The translations under genes and the position numbers were made by a program. This document shows, piece after piece, positions 32,550 to 45,164 of a stretch of 64,000 bases of DNA. The stretch spans positions 124,001 through 188,000 of the forward strand of contig WBVU01000005.1 in assembly GCA_009192285.1 (NCBI GenBank), given 5' to 3'. The notes below the pieces were generated by a model that searched no databases, was not told the origin of the DNA, and saw only the letters and a list, made by a program, of their open reading frames with translations. The DNA is from Morchella semilibera. Lineage: Eukaryota; Ascomycota; Pezizomycetes; Pezizales; Morchellaceae. The stretch's first letter is position 1, and the number at the start of each line of letters is the position of its first letter.

Positions 32550-34918
32550 TTGATTTGATGAAGGGTGAAGCTGACTGTGGATTGTATGTGATAAGAGGTA
32601 AGTAAGTGAGAATGGATGGTGATGTTGGTGGTTGAGTAGTGAAGAGAGGAAGGAGGGCACGACGATGGTCTTCCTTAAATACTATTTTGCCCTGGATTAA
32701 AATTGAGAATGTGTGTAGGCCCCGGTACACTCCAACCCAAGGTTTGCCGACGCGCGAACACGAGTCGCTGGTTGGGTCTATGATTGTCGACAGCCTCGCC
32801 GATAGGTGCTCGACCTTTGGTGGTGTCCTCGACCCCCCCCCCACTCCTCCCGACCTCCTTATCAGCCTATTCGGACATTGCGAAAATCCATGGTTCAGCA
32901 CATGAGAGCTAGTTTTGCCTTTTTTTCTCTTGGGCAAGAGCGCTACTCTCAGCTGAGGAGGAACTTGGCATATGCTTTTTACACCCGCTCTGCATTTGAT
33001 GATTCGTCTACACTCTACTGGTCCGTGCAGGTAATATACCATCACATTTGATTGTAATAAACCACAACTCGTGTCGTAGTTTCCTTGATTTCTTTCACTT
33101 CGCTCGATACCTTTACGTAGTCGGGGACAGTATGAGTACTCTCCAGCTACGGGTTTGCCAATATGCGACTGCGAGTTGCTACATAAATCCATACTATGAT
33201 AACAGCTTCTCAAATATTCGACTCCAGGTGATAGGGCCTTCAGCCCGAAACCACTCGAATATGTGCACTTCATAGCTGGTTTTGCTTTCTTCTTCTGCAA
33301 GAATGCTACGCCCAGCTAAGGAGAGGCACTGCCATAGACTATTTTGCACTTGCTCCCCGTTTGATAATTCATCTGCATTCTGCTGATGCGTACAAACGTC
33401 ATTCCCCGCATACGGCGGTAAGAATCCTGAATTATTGTACCTGCCCCCCCCCCCCCTTTTCCTCTTCTTCCTTTCTTCAACGTAGTTGGGTGCTTCTGCG
33501 TAGTCGAGGTCAGCCTCCCGATATAACAATCGGCCATTGCCCTATCAATATCTAAACCTATGGTTGAAGGGCTCCAGCTGCATGAATCTATCATAGAGCT
33601 ACCTGATAACTCAGTAGAGGGCCGATATGAAGATCACACAGCTGCAAAAAGGCAGAAACATCTCTCCAGAGAAAGAAAATGTTTGGCGGGGCTCTAGAGA
33701 GCTCTACCAATCTACAGGCCCGTCCAATCTGAACCACAGCAACTAACCTGCTCAGCGGCCAGCACCACAAGGGCCGGTCTTGCTCAAAACGCCTCGATCG
33801 ATAGAGCCCTTATTTTCTGACTATACTATCTTGACCAACCAACTGTCTCTCTTCAGTGCAAGTGCTAACCCTCTGACATATCCTGTACTTGATGTAATCC
33901 CGTCTTTTTTCAAATATTCCACTATATTCGCTCCATGATTGTTAATTCACGGAGAGAAGAACTATATTTGAGCGAACACGCGAAATTTGATGCTACCCGC
34001 TCGCCCTTACTCAGACCTATCATTTCCCAGTAAGAATATAGTGCATGAGTCGGGATAGGGCGGAGCTACTCGTAAAACGCGAGCTCTAGTAATTCTCTAC
34101 GCCAAGATATCTCATCGGCTGGAGAGTTTTGGAATATAGAATTATACTATTTGAGGTCCTACGGGTACCTTCTTGATCGTCATTCTGTGTCCTCAGCCCG
34201 ATCTTTTCTGTGGTGGGGCGGCACTCCCGCCCACCTTTTATGCATAGTTCGGCCGTAACGGTACAGCGATGGGAGGCAGGGCGAGACAGAGACAGGGCTT
34301 CTGCGCTATCCTTCTGTCTCTCCATATTTCTCATACGGAGACAGTTCTAGAGTACCGTATTATCCGAGAAGATTCGTAGACGGCAATATCTGAAGGTGGC
34401 CTCTGGTTGGTCTATACCCCTGCTGTCTCGCAACCAATTTTTTCAGATAATACGATATCTTATTTTAGCGAGAACGATCATTCACGTTTCTGGATTTACC
34501 TGCAGGCTGGCACTATCGCATTACCCGCACCTTGCATATCAACCGCACGATCGTCATCCACCACTCCCGCAGATGACGTTTCTCAGGAAACCCGCTACTG
34601 CACGCTATCGTGGGTGACCTGACAGTCGGTGTTGGGGCGTTCCGGGTGTGGCATATCGGATGTCTCCCATTGGGGTGCCGCTTTGCGATCTCTTCCCGCT
34701 AGCGCAGCGATCTGCGCCTTGCATATCAAAAATGAACAACTTTAGCTGAACTTCGCCCTCGATCCTCACTCACCTCGGTGACGCTAAACAATAGAGAAAA
34801 ATGCACTTGGGAGCTTTTGTAAAAATAATAAAGTCTACACTTCTCAAAAACCTTCCCGCGGTGCATGAATTAGGGTGCCGCCGATCAGCACAATCAATTA
34901 TGATTTGTGGTAAAATAT
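32550..34918. other. Intergenic with a direct duplication of about 360 bp
   Basis: Sequence starting AGCTAGTTTTGCCTTTTTTT near 32908 recurs, diverged, near 33268 (AGCTGGTTTTGC), followed in both by related stretches. The first copy is open over about 40 codons, but no family is recognised. A C tract of about 12 nt lies near 33446. Nothing else supports a gene. Confidence 0.4.
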
Positions 34919-34921
34919 TAA

Positions 34922-35202
34922 GGGCCTTTTCGGACAACCCAATAATCTATATAATTGGCGGATTATCGACTTTCGGATTCCCATAATAGCCTATGCTGTT
35001 TGTGCAATTGAATAATCCAAAGACTCCAAGAAAACAAAATCACCTTTGGGAGTGATTATTAACACACAACACAAATATCCTGGTTATCTGGACATTTAGA
35101 TTATCTACTGGTTATGAGTATTATGATTATCATTTTCGATACCTGATAATGCAGTCTCTCCAATAATCCGAAGAAAAAATCTGAAGGTGTCCGAACGGGC
35201 CC
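34922..35202. mobile_element. Harbinger-type MITE
   Basis: The 281-bp element begins GGGCCTTTTCGGACAACC and its right end, reverse complemented, is GGGCCCGTTCGGACACC. TAA flanks both ends (34919-34921 and 35203-35205). GGGCC termini and a 3-bp TWA duplication are typical of PIF/Harbinger. The interior is AT-rich with repeated GATTAT/ATAATC motifs and has no ORF. Confidence 0.8.
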
Positions 35203-35205
35203 TAA

Positions 35206-37100
35206 GCGGCAATCTAACTTCGGCAAAGTGCATATACCAGTCTCAAAAAACGGCGTGGGCTATCCTTTGGACGGATGAAAGTCACAACTGCGCGATATGG
35301 ACCGCGCACGCACCGAGCAAGGTAACTGTTTTTGATTTTACGTATGATAGTAATAGAGCCAATGAAAAAAATGCATCAGTTACCACAGATGACACGAAAT
35401 ATCTGGGATGTCGCGAGTTTGAGGACTTCATCCGTCCAAGGGATAGCAGTATGGCCCGACCTAGGGTGTAGAGTGTGACCTATGAGGATGTAGATTTCAT
35501 TTCTGATCAGGAACTGAAAGAGTAGATCTATTATCAGCTGTTGTCTGGGTCTTCACCACCCCTCTCGACCGAACCTCCCCACGATGCAATTATTTTTTAC
35601 CCAAACGCCCCTAATAACAAACTAGGTAGTAGTAGCGACAATATGCACTTGAAACCCGCATCTAGTAACTACATACCTGGGCGACATATCAGGGTGTATT
35701 TAGGTGCTGTCAAATACCGCCAACTCTATCATCTCGTGCTGACTTTTCTTGACTAGGTTAGTTTCGGAAGCCCGTGTGCCTTCACAATACCCGTAATATT
35801 TCTGTGTTGAAGTTATATATCCTTGCTGCGAGTAGTATAGGCGCTACATCAGTCCCCGCTCGCCTTAGACCTGTTTCCCCTCCAAATAACACTCACCAGA
35901 TCGGGTTTGCCCCACTGGAGATGGGAGCTGTCTGCGCAGGCCCGATTTTACTAGTATGCCCGAGCTATGCGCTTCGGGGTCTTCACCAAAGCCGTTGGCC
36001 GGTGCTGATACCTACAAGTGTAATTCTGACCATGAATGAGTATTTTACTCAATGACCTCACCATGACACCTCGACCCATTGCCAACGATCAAAATTTACT
36101 TTTAGATCGGAGTCGTTTAGGCATCTGTCAGCTAGGCATCTAGACAGCCGCGGGTTAGCACACAAACGCACTCATACATCACAAGAACGTTTAACATATC
36201 ATGTATGGGATAGCTAATTGCATTAGCAGGATGAAACACAGATCACCTAAAGAACTTCGTACGGGGCAGGAAGGGATCATGCAAACTAATTTCTACTCTA
36301 GCAAGGTGGTGTTGTACTGCTAAACCCAAGGGCCAGAGAAAGAAAGTTCGAGCGATTTACCTCAGGTCTCACCGAAACTAGCTACCGTCGTATCTCGTAG
36401 ACTCTTTGTATAATAGTAGGCCTATAGTAACCAACCAGGAGCACCCTTTTCACTCCAATATCAAGGTTTTTTAGTATCCATTAGACGGATGAAACTCCCG
36501 AATTCGCAGCGTGCGTTTTTGAGATAATACTAGCTTAAGCAGGCAGCTAACATCTATTTTGATTAGCTGTATAGTTATCATCAATCATTAAGAGAAACGA
36601 ATGTACCGAACCCAGTGCGTGCACGGTCAAGGCTCCGAATTTGACGATTTTATCCATCTAAGGGATAAAAATCCCTATCATCTGGCGGTAAAATGATTTT
36701 GGGGTAAGCCATAATGATATTGTTCAAGTCCTACCCTAGGTACCCTTCACCCTCCTCCCAACGTACACTAAATTATCCTAACAAAGAAACTATTGTGTAT
36801 GGGATATATCTATCAAATGACCAGGTCCGACCTGCCCGGATACATACTAAACCTCTATCAATCTCCCCAACTATCGATACCCCAGGAGATACTTGGTCTT
36901 GATAACTCTCTCAACAGCTCTACTGCCCTCGTACAGGCGGCCGCGAATCTTAATACGACTGCTTATAACGCTCCGCGTGTCGTCAATGCTCCCGTTCTCC
37001 TTTCGGTCCCGGGGTCAGAAAATGAACTGAAATTGTGGTACGTTTCCAAAGTGTTTCCGCTCGGTTCTGGGGGTGATAAACCAATGTGTGAGGTATGATT
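35206..37100. other. Region with duplicated segment, gene status unclear
   Basis: The stretch at about 35260-35450 (GGACGGATGAAA; GAGTTTGAGGACTTCATCC; AAGGGATA) is echoed at about 36480-36670 (AGACGGATGAAA; GAATTTGACGATTTTATCC; AAGGGATA). They are diverged copies of one unit with different middles. Short frames occur (for example 35774-36055, and about 100 codons ending at 37098 before a GTATGA donor-like site), but no family was recognised. Confidence 0.35.
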
Positions 37101-39543
37101 TAATATATAACCCAGATGGCGGGGGCGGAGACGTGTGAGGGGCTAAAGGCTGGCTTTGTAACATAATCTATTCAAAGAGATAAAAATATATGTATTTAAA
37201 TTTACTTTCGACATCCATACACTCCTTGTTAGGTACAATTCTTCCTGATGGTCAATAGTGCGGATATCGGTAGAAATGCACTAGTCATGCTGAAAGATTC
37301 AATTCTTCACGTTATGTTTTTTTTGAGCCTAGCAAAAGAAGAATTGTTGACCATCATCTGATGTTTGATGACATTTTTATAATTTTATCCCCCATGGTCT
37401 TGTTCTGCTGTTATGGGTGGGGATTTCAAGTCTCCAAATTGACATTTTAGACCTCCAGCAGGTGAGCTCTCTGCATACACATCCAGGAAGGCATTGCCTC
37501 TGCATGACCGTGATTAAGTGTGACAGTGCAGCAACCTAGGTCTGCGTCGCAAACTCTCTATTGTGATGATGCTAAAGGAATGTGTGGAATGAATGAGGAA
37601 ATAGCAGCCCAGATTTCATATCCGGGCAGACATGCGGATTATCGTGGGGGAACTAGAAGTAGGACGGCGTAAAAAGTATTGGCTGATATAGAAGAATATT
37701 CCCTGTTTGATTCCCCTCAAAATGGAAGAGGTCGGGTGAGTAGATTGGCTCATACAGGCATAACCCTGATTCCATAAGCCTTTTTGGAGCTACAGTAACG
37801 CGGTCACGCTCGTATGTCACCGTTGGGTGGTTTGTTAATTATGACATCAGATATATGCAGCCTTCACCACCTCTTCTCTTGATTTTTCGGGCCGATCGTT
37901 GCACGTGCTCCTTGGCCGGTCTTACAGCCCCAACACAAGTTATCCTCTGTAGGGAGTGTACGTGTAGCCCGTGACTTCGTATATGGGAATCCTCTTGGAG
38001 CCAGTCAGTACTACTACTAGCCGAATGCAAAACACCCTCGCTATGCATATATGGCCTGGAAGTATATCTATAGAGTAAAATTTCAGATTGCCGAATTCAA
38101 CTGGCCTAACGTTAGAAAGCGACAGAACTATACTAAGGTGCGAATCTCCCGCAAACTGCCACACTGAATTATAGGACTTGTAACTATCCCGCCAGGAGAA
38201 TACTATATGATCCCCCCCTCGGCCATAACGACTATTGCCTTAACCAAACGACAATCTCAACTAATCAACCTGTTCCATCCATATGCGGCGGAGTGAGTCC
38301 TTTTTACAATCACTCACTGAATTCACCTATAGCTACATTGGTTGTACACGATCAGAGCATTGAATTTGTGACTACAATCTGCACGATCAGTACTTTGACC
38401 ACCTTGCAGCAACCCAACGGTGGATCCTTTCTAGGCACGTTACATTCATGATTTCAAACACCTTCAAGTTGTTCTCTTCATTTCCCGAGACTTAAACAGG
38501 TCTCCCCTCAACTTGTATTTTCCACCCTTGCCTGAAAGGTCTCGACATCCTAGAAGGAACGGTAATGTACAACCCTAACCCTGGTCTATGAGCACGCAAT
38601 GTCAAATATTAGGTGGTGGAAAAGAGTCAAAAAAGACTCAGGACTCAATTGAAACCGCTGTGAATCGTCCAGTCCCATCTCACCTTGTTGCCTCATGTTT
38701 TTAAAGCGTTGTCTCGAGCAGTTTATCTCATGTCCGTGACGAAGTACGAAGATTTTTTCTATACTCAACGACCTAAGCACCACGATAACTACAATCCAAA
38801 AGCGGTCCAAGATCTCACCCCATCTCTGGGCAATAATGACATTCACTGCCCCTTTTCATTGCCCTAGAGGCTCATAGAATGAAACGGGTATGAAGCGAGT
38901 GATATGATATGACGCACCCCCGGTCGACGCTGCGAGAGAGTTATTTTCTTGTTTTGTTTGATTCATTAGTTGTATACCATGCTAGAGAATCGCGGCCAAG
39001 GACTCTATGATATGATATCCGGGGACAGGCCTACTTCGGGGCTTATTAGGGAGATAATTTGTTGACCTTTTACCACGAACTTATCAATCGGTGCAGTTAG
39101 TCAACCTGTAGGAATCAGCTCATGCTGTATAGTTACACGTGTACCCTATGTCACGGAGGGGCCACCAAGGAAGTCTTTCCGCCTCCTGGAGCTGAACAAA
39201 TACACTACTCTCTATTCTCTCTTCAGCCATCATTGAAACTATTCATTATCTAATTCATTGCTCTGCCGAGGAGTTAAAGGTTATAATACTACTAAACTTC
39301 CAAACACAACAGTTCTTGAACTCTTGTCTCCAACCAAACCCTCTGGGGGTGAATAAAGAAATCTGCAACAAAGCCGGTATGGACGGGCCGACCGAGCTCT
39401 TCGGTCCGTCCATGCCAATCCGCGCCGATCGGAACCGCCCGCAACCACGCCGATCCCCCGATCGTGCATGCAGATCCCGATCGCAACCAACCACTGCAGG
39501 TCAGATCTAATCTAGCCGAGCCGCCACAAATTTGCAACCACAT
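37101..39543. other. Intergenic, no gene recognised
   Basis: Only short frames are present. A telomere-like AACCCTAACCCTGG lies at about 38570. Confidence 0.4.
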
Positions 39544-39829
39544 CAGGGTCCCGTGAGGTGCTGGAGAACGTTTAAAACAGGGCAAAATACTCAAGCTGTT
39601 GGAAACTGGTGTTTATAACTGCATGATATTCCGGATGACATAAGCCAAAAATGCGGATGTGTCTTTTGTCTGCAAGTGTGCCAGGGGTCTTGTTTCTCGC
39701 TACTGGTACCCTCTTCCTTAATAACCCTAACCCTACCACAGTATCTTACTCCCTCTCAATTGGACCTGGGTTTATAACCGGTTTATAACCGTGTTTCTTA
39801 CTCCCAGTATCTTACCTTTGTATATCTTA
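39544..39829. mobile_element. hAT-type MITE with perfect 8-bp target duplication
   Basis: This is the same family as 26465-26758. It begins CAGGGTCCCG and is flanked by AACCACAT on both sides (39536-39543 and 39830-39837). The right terminus has lost the GACGGGAC part of the inverted repeat. A CCCTAACCCTA unit lies inside at about 39724. Confidence 0.8.
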
Positions 39830-39837
39830 AACCACAT

Positions 39838-40385
39838 ACACTTTCACTCACCATAACTCGAAGGCCACCCCACCAGAAACTGGTATAATGATCACCTTTA
39901 TAATTTTAGGTAATAGTAAGGATGATATGGCATCCTATCTGCATTAATAATATCATGATGGGGTCTTTTACTCTACCAGCGCAAAAAATGAATCACTTGA
40001 TACATTTCCCATACTAGAATGGCGCACAAATGCATCGGCTGATGCATAAACGTGTTGAGGCCTCTGTAATGTTGTCTATTGATGACTTTATTGACGACTT
40101 TATTGATTACTTTATTGATTACTTTACTAGAACTTTGGTTTATTGGTATAGTTCATAGTTCTAGTATATCAACTAGTAGCTTAGCAGTGGGTGTGGCTTG
40201 AAAACATAATAAGCACAGGTTCAAACCCGGGACTTTTTTATTTTTTTTATTGATATATTACATTAAACTCTTGGCGAAATGAGACTGTGATGCATTATGG
40301 ATGCATTATGGATGCAATAGCCACCCGTTTACTGATACATTATCGATACATTATGCGATGCATTTCTTGGGATGGTAGAGTTATA
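39838..40385. other. Intergenic with tandem 12-mers and a pol III-like box pair
   Basis: A 12-bp unit (ATTGATTACTTT and variants) occurs four times at 40078-40128. TAGCTTAGCAGTGG and GGTTCAAACCC, resembling A and B boxes, lie at about 40178-40228, followed by a T-rich run. The T-arm does not pair well, so this is at most a decayed tRNA or SINE head. Further GATGCATTATG repeats follow to 40360. Confidence 0.4.
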
Positions 40386-40621
40386 CGGATGTAGGGGTAA
40401 GTCTGTTAACACTAGCCGTGGTTGCAATACTGCATTAATTCGTCTCAGCGGACACTCATATTGATGTTGAAATTGCTTGTTCTGGTCGTTTGTCTTACGA
40501 ACGCCCCCCAATATCCCCTCATATACGCGCTGTAAAAGGCAACTTCGACGACTGTGTAACCGTCCGCCGAGACGAATTACTGCGGTAGTTCTCACTGTTA
40601 ACAGACTTACTCCTACACCCG
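40386..40621. mobile_element. MITE with inverted repeats of about 65 bp
   Basis: The element is flanked by TA (40384-40385 and 40622-40623). The left arm contains TAAGTCTGTTAACA and AATTCGTCTCAGCGGAC. The right arm contains GTCCGCCGAGACGAATT and TGTTAACAGACTTA. Arms have diverged by small changes, and there is no ORF of its own. Confidence 0.75.
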
Positions 40622-40623
40622 TA

Positions 40624-41510
40624 GTACATATTTATCCTTTTTCTAATAGTGATGGGCATAAGACAAAATGTGTCAAGACTTTGTCCCGAGATACGAGACA
40701 AAGGAAAACATTACAAAAATGTAAGAACACAAAACAAGACCAAAAACAAAACTGTCTAGTCTGGAGACCTTTCAAAATATGCGAGTGATCGTCTGTGACC
40801 TTGATATCAAGGTTAGGCTATCCAATTTTTGCTGGTTTCCGACCGAAGAAAATACCATTATGTAAAAAAGCACTCCGGGGAAAATTCGGTGTATGAACCT
40901 GATTATCCCAACCCTAACCCTAGGTCTCGAGATGTTGCACAGTATATACATAGTTAGAGTATTGTCAAGACCTAACTACCCCCGCAGCTCACCGCGAAGC
41001 ATCATTTTGTATTGTGTCCATCACTATTTTCTAAGCTGGACATATCCTTCCGATATACTTGAGAAAATACCACCGATGCACTGGGTCGGAACAACGGGAC
41101 CTGATACATTGGGCTCTTCCTCCCCCTTTCTTGGCACTCCCTAATCCGCCAATTGTGTTAAAACTATGCGGCGACATTAGTAGCAAGCATTTTTTTAAGC
41201 CGTTTACCATAGGAGGTGTATCCCTTAAGTCGTCACGACTGATTCTAATTTTATACTTGAACCCAATATGAGAGTCGTGATGGAAACGTGTCCATGATGA
41301 GGTGACCTGTCACGGCCTTGGCGATAAGAACCAGTACTGTTGTGCACTCCCGAGTATGGCAGGTTTGCAGTGCCGTGCAACACAGGTTTACCAATTACGG
41401 GGTCTCCCGAACAAAGCGAATATCATAGATCTCCCCCAGGTTCAATTCATGCGCGTCTGAGTAACATACAGAAACTAGCTATGTGTAGTGATACAAAACA
41501 AAGCAGCACA
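40624..41510. other. Intergenic, no gene recognised
   Basis: A telomere-like CAACCCTAACCCTAG lies at about 40908. No coding frame with family features was found. Confidence 0.4.
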
Positions 41511-44180
41511 CTAGTCAAAGTACAGGTAATCTAAAAGGTGGTTTGAGAATGTCTTGCGGAGATCGTCAAGTCCCCATCCTTGCGCAGTTCCAATCGTCGT
41601 CAGGACCTCCTTGAACTGCGGGATTTGAGTGTCATAAGCTACCTGCTTCAGGTACTGCTTCATTTTCATACCACCGACCGTAGTGTGCTCCCTGCGATGG
41701 GATTCCGTATCAGTAACGGTGTTGATACTCCTCCGGCCACATATACATGATGGGGGAAGGGAGGGAGGAAGGAAGTGAAGCTACTTACCATTCTTTGGCC
41801 CAATGTGGTCTGACATTAAGTGGTTTACCATCTGGTGTTTTGTACGCAGTCCAAGCATCAGCGAGCTTTTGGATAAACGGCAGCCAACTGCCGTCGTTCC
41901 CCGATGCAAAATTGCTGATAACCTCGATGCATGCCGTCCACTTATTCCCACCCTGCGGGGCCATCATAACCTCGCTGGAGCGCATAATACGCAGCTCCAG
42001 GACGATACGTAGTGCGCCACTTTGTAGCTTGTCCTGCTGTGTATTGGTCAACGCATCCCACCAGGCGCGCTGGACAATGCTCCAGTCAGGCTCCTCAGGA
42101 TCAGTCGAGGAGGCGGGAATCGGGATGCTCAGTTCGAAACATCGGACGTGGAAGTTTTGGATCTAAGAAGGAAATCTTAGTACGTATAATGTGTGAGAAT
42201 ACCCATTGATAAGATACTATACCCCGCGTCTGAAGTGGAGACCATTAATGAGAGCCGTTTTAAGTGTCTTACTAAAGAGACCGAAGGGTGGTGGCATGAG
42301 GGCCATGGCGCTTCCACCTATTCAAGGAAGGTCAGTACCTATTTTTATAATTGATCTCGATCGTAATCACTCCTATAACTATGTGAGCCATGACACAACT
42401 GACCACCGAATACTCCTTGCTTCCATCCAGGCTGGCTCGTGAACCACTTCATCTTGTTAACACAATCCGCAACCGAGCTCTCCCCCCACTGAAGGAAGGT
42501 AGCAGCTGAACTCGGGTATTCCACCGAACCCTTCTCATCGGGGGTATTGTTCCTTCAAAGCAGGTTATTTCAGCTCAGAACGGGGTTCAATTACAAGGAG
42601 GTGGATCTAATTAACCGGCGATGACATACCAGCAATTAACCCAGACACGGGGGTTGTACGGATACCAAAACCACTCGGAATAGAAGGACTTGGCCTTCTC
42701 GATAAAAGTAGACTCGGCGGTCTGTCTTTGGTCCTCCGAGAGATTGTAGCTGATGCCATCCGGAATCTTGTAACCCGCCGGAGGAGGGATTGCAGATCCA
42801 ACCGCTGTCTTTTCGGGAGCAAGTTGTGCGTAAGTCATTTTGTCAAGCTCGAGGGTGATGTGAGTAATAATTCCTTGTTCTTAATGTCAGCTCAAGTGTG
42901 AAGAAAAGTGTGAAGAAAAGAAAGAATTCGGGGTTGTTGTTTTGAAAGGGGGGGGGGGGCGCATACCTAGAAGACCAAACGCACCAGCTGCAGCCTTAAG
43001 CTCCTCTGGTCTAGAAATAGCTCGACACTCTCCATTGGCGTCCACGTATTCAATCGATCGAACAAGGTCGCTGAGTGTATCGTGTGTAATTCCAGCACCG
43101 TGGCAGATAGGGGCATTGGCGCCACCGGCTGTAATTGTGTTCGATCCAGGATTAGCCAACTATATATACTCTTTCGACCTGCGTAATTGTGCTTGGTATC
43201 ATATACGTACTCCACCATGATGACATTAATAGGCAGTGACTATCCATTTTTCAATGACCACCTCCGGAACGCTTCATTACTGACAGCGGCGCCAACTCGC
43301 ACCAGCATCTTATCCCCATCTGTTGCTGCTCTAAATGTCTCGGGTATTTCAATCTGGTTGAAGTAGGTCGGCTTTCCATCGATCGCGTCCGCAGTGATCT
43401 CAGCAGATGAACCGGTCGCAATTTCAAGGCTAAGCAAGGAAACGAGTATGTCGCCATTGTCAGAGTACATGTCCGACCAGGTGTGTCGGAACCCAGCAGC
43501 TCGGACACGCTTGCCCTTCTGTTTGGCCAGCTTGACGATTTGCTGCACTTCGCTGACTTTGGTGGGGATGCAGGTGATGCTTGGAATGTTACTGACTGTA
43601 CCGCCCCAGTTGGAGAAGTCCACATCGGTGAGGATCTGAATGTTGATTTAGAAATTGTCTACGTATTATGTGGGTCCATCGGAAGTTAAGCCTACCGTCA
43701 TCTTCTCCCCTCCATCCTCAACTCCTATCACCGTCATGGATCCCGATTCCTGGGTGCTTCTATATCAGCAACGCTCGTGATCACAGGTCATAGAAGGGCA
43801 CTAGCCTGGGCTTCCCTCAGCACCTCCGGAGAGAATAATGGGCGTGTAGCCCCCAAAGGCGGGATAAAGTCACCCCCCGCTACCTCCTCGGCGGTTTTCC
43901 CGGCCATGAAGTCTTTCACCTTCTTGCGCAGTACTGGGTCCAGATGTCCAAGGAAGTCAAGAAACTCGGGAGTATCTTTGATCGAGAGCAGCATGTTGCG
44001 GACATGTTCTTCACCCTCGATCTCCGACCGCTCGAGGCGCTCTAGCGAGTCGAGAAGACCAGGGAAGTGAAGGTCCCAGGGATCCTCACCGACAAAGTTC
44101 TTTCCGTCGCGAAGGAGCTCTCCTGTGGTAGGAAACTCCTCATCCTGGTTATGTCCACCGGTGATGTTGGAAGAAGACAT
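41511..44180 (-). CDS. FAD-linked oxidoreductase, D-arabinono-1,4-lactone oxidase type, one in-frame stop
   Basis: Eight minus-strand exons are read: 44180-43824, 43749-43696, 43635-43207, 43159-42967, 42873-42630, 42552-42414, 42162-41789 and 41691-41511, 657 codons with matching phases. The FAD-binding part has RAAGFRHTWSDMYSD (His near the flavin in this family) and ICHGAGITHDTLSDLV. The C-terminal part fits the ALO domain: NCWNNTPDE, YPSSAATFLQW, ELRIMRSSEVMMAPQ, RPHWAKEW and GWGLDDLRKTFSNHLLDY. Such enzymes oxidise sugar lactones or polyols, passing electrons through covalent FAD to oxygen; the substrate here is unknown. The first exon (MSSSNITGG.., acidic, helical) is unrecognised. An alternative start is the ATG at 43737. 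In exon 3 a TAG (43242-43240) follows WSLKNG and precedes SLPINVIMVE, where relatives have a tryptophan. No intron can remove it, so the allele is probably a recent pseudogene or is read through. Everything else looks conserved. Confidence 0.75.
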
Positions 44181-44744
44181 GATATGATATGTTCAATCTG
44201 TTATTGTTATTGAAGAGAATAGGTTTGTGGGAGCACCTTTGACGCGGGCTATCAGTTCGTTTTAACTGCATCTTAGCAGCAACACTCTCGCTGTGGTGCT
44301 TCCCGCTGCGGGGAACCCACCTCGTCCATATGATTGATTTCAGCTCTTGAATCATACTTCAGCTCTTCGAGATGGAGGTGGCCAGCCGATAAGCCTTGCC
44401 GCACTACGATTATGTTTATTATGCATATACATATAACCCTTCTTCCGAGGCCATGGCAATGGGGTACCCTAGGCGCTTGCATATTGCGGGGGTAGTGTGC
44501 ATTAGGGCGTTTAAGCTCGCCCGCCCTCCTCCGCTAGGAGATATGCAGCCAAGGGAGCGGATGTGGCCATGCTAGAATGAAAAAGGAAAATTTGAACCTC
44601 TGGTGGATGGTAATACCTGGATAACTCGACGTTCTTGGTCGTTGCACACACCCATACTCAGTTCTTTTTGGCCACCCAATGACTTGCCCCGCTTTTGTAG
44701 GTCGAGTGCCGGCGGCTTTATTGCCATTGGGCCATTAACATGAA
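44181..44744. other. Upstream region of the oxidoreductase gene
   Basis: No gene was recognised. The stretch should contain the minus-strand promoter; no clear TATA box was found next to the start. Confidence 0.3.
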
Positions 44745-44895
44745 GGTCTTTTTATTTTCGCTTTTGTGTATGTCGGTATTTCAGCTGGAACAATCTTGGC
44801 TTCTCCGAATGCTTTTGAACCAATTAGAGCATTGTAATCCAACCACCTTATGGCTGGAAACAACATCTCAGCCGCAACTGTGTAATGAAGGGGTA

Positions 44896-45041
44896 TCCCT
44901 TAGTCTGTTAATGCTGACCCCCCTATAATAGAGGAATTAAATTCGTATGGAAGATCTATTATTTGATAAGGGATCTGTTAGTAAAGCCACACAAAACTTT
45001 CTTCTTCTTGGGGGTCAGCATTTTACTGAAAGACTAAGGGA
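44896..45041. mobile_element. TCCCTTAG-family MITE
   Basis: The 146-bp element has ends TCCCTTAGTCTG and AGACTAAGGGA, flanked by TA (44894-44895 and 45042-45043). The next inner blocks are AATGCTGACCCCC and GGGGGTCAGCATT. It is inserted in the host MITE at 44745-45652. Full relatives lie at 47041-47178 and 11973-12113, with a fragment near 60025-60075. Confidence 0.85.
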
Positions 45042-45164
45042 TAATGCTGTCCCCTTCACCAGGTCTTGTGGCTTTTTACATGAAAAAACATGTAAATGGC
45101 ATCGCTAATAACTTTTCAACAATAGAAGATATCAAAAATCTATGAAGCCAAGATCTTTATCATA

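Noticed and set aside
35187-35471. 94-codon frame as a gene
   Set aside because: It starts within the Harbinger-type MITE, lacks splice or family evidence, and part of it is a duplicated non-coding unit.
40170-40240. tRNA gene suggested by A-box-like TAGCTTAGCAGTGG, B-box-like GGTTCAAACCC and a T run
   Set aside because: The T-arm has two mismatches and no convincing acceptor or anticodon stem could be drawn; at best it is a SINE or tRNA relic.
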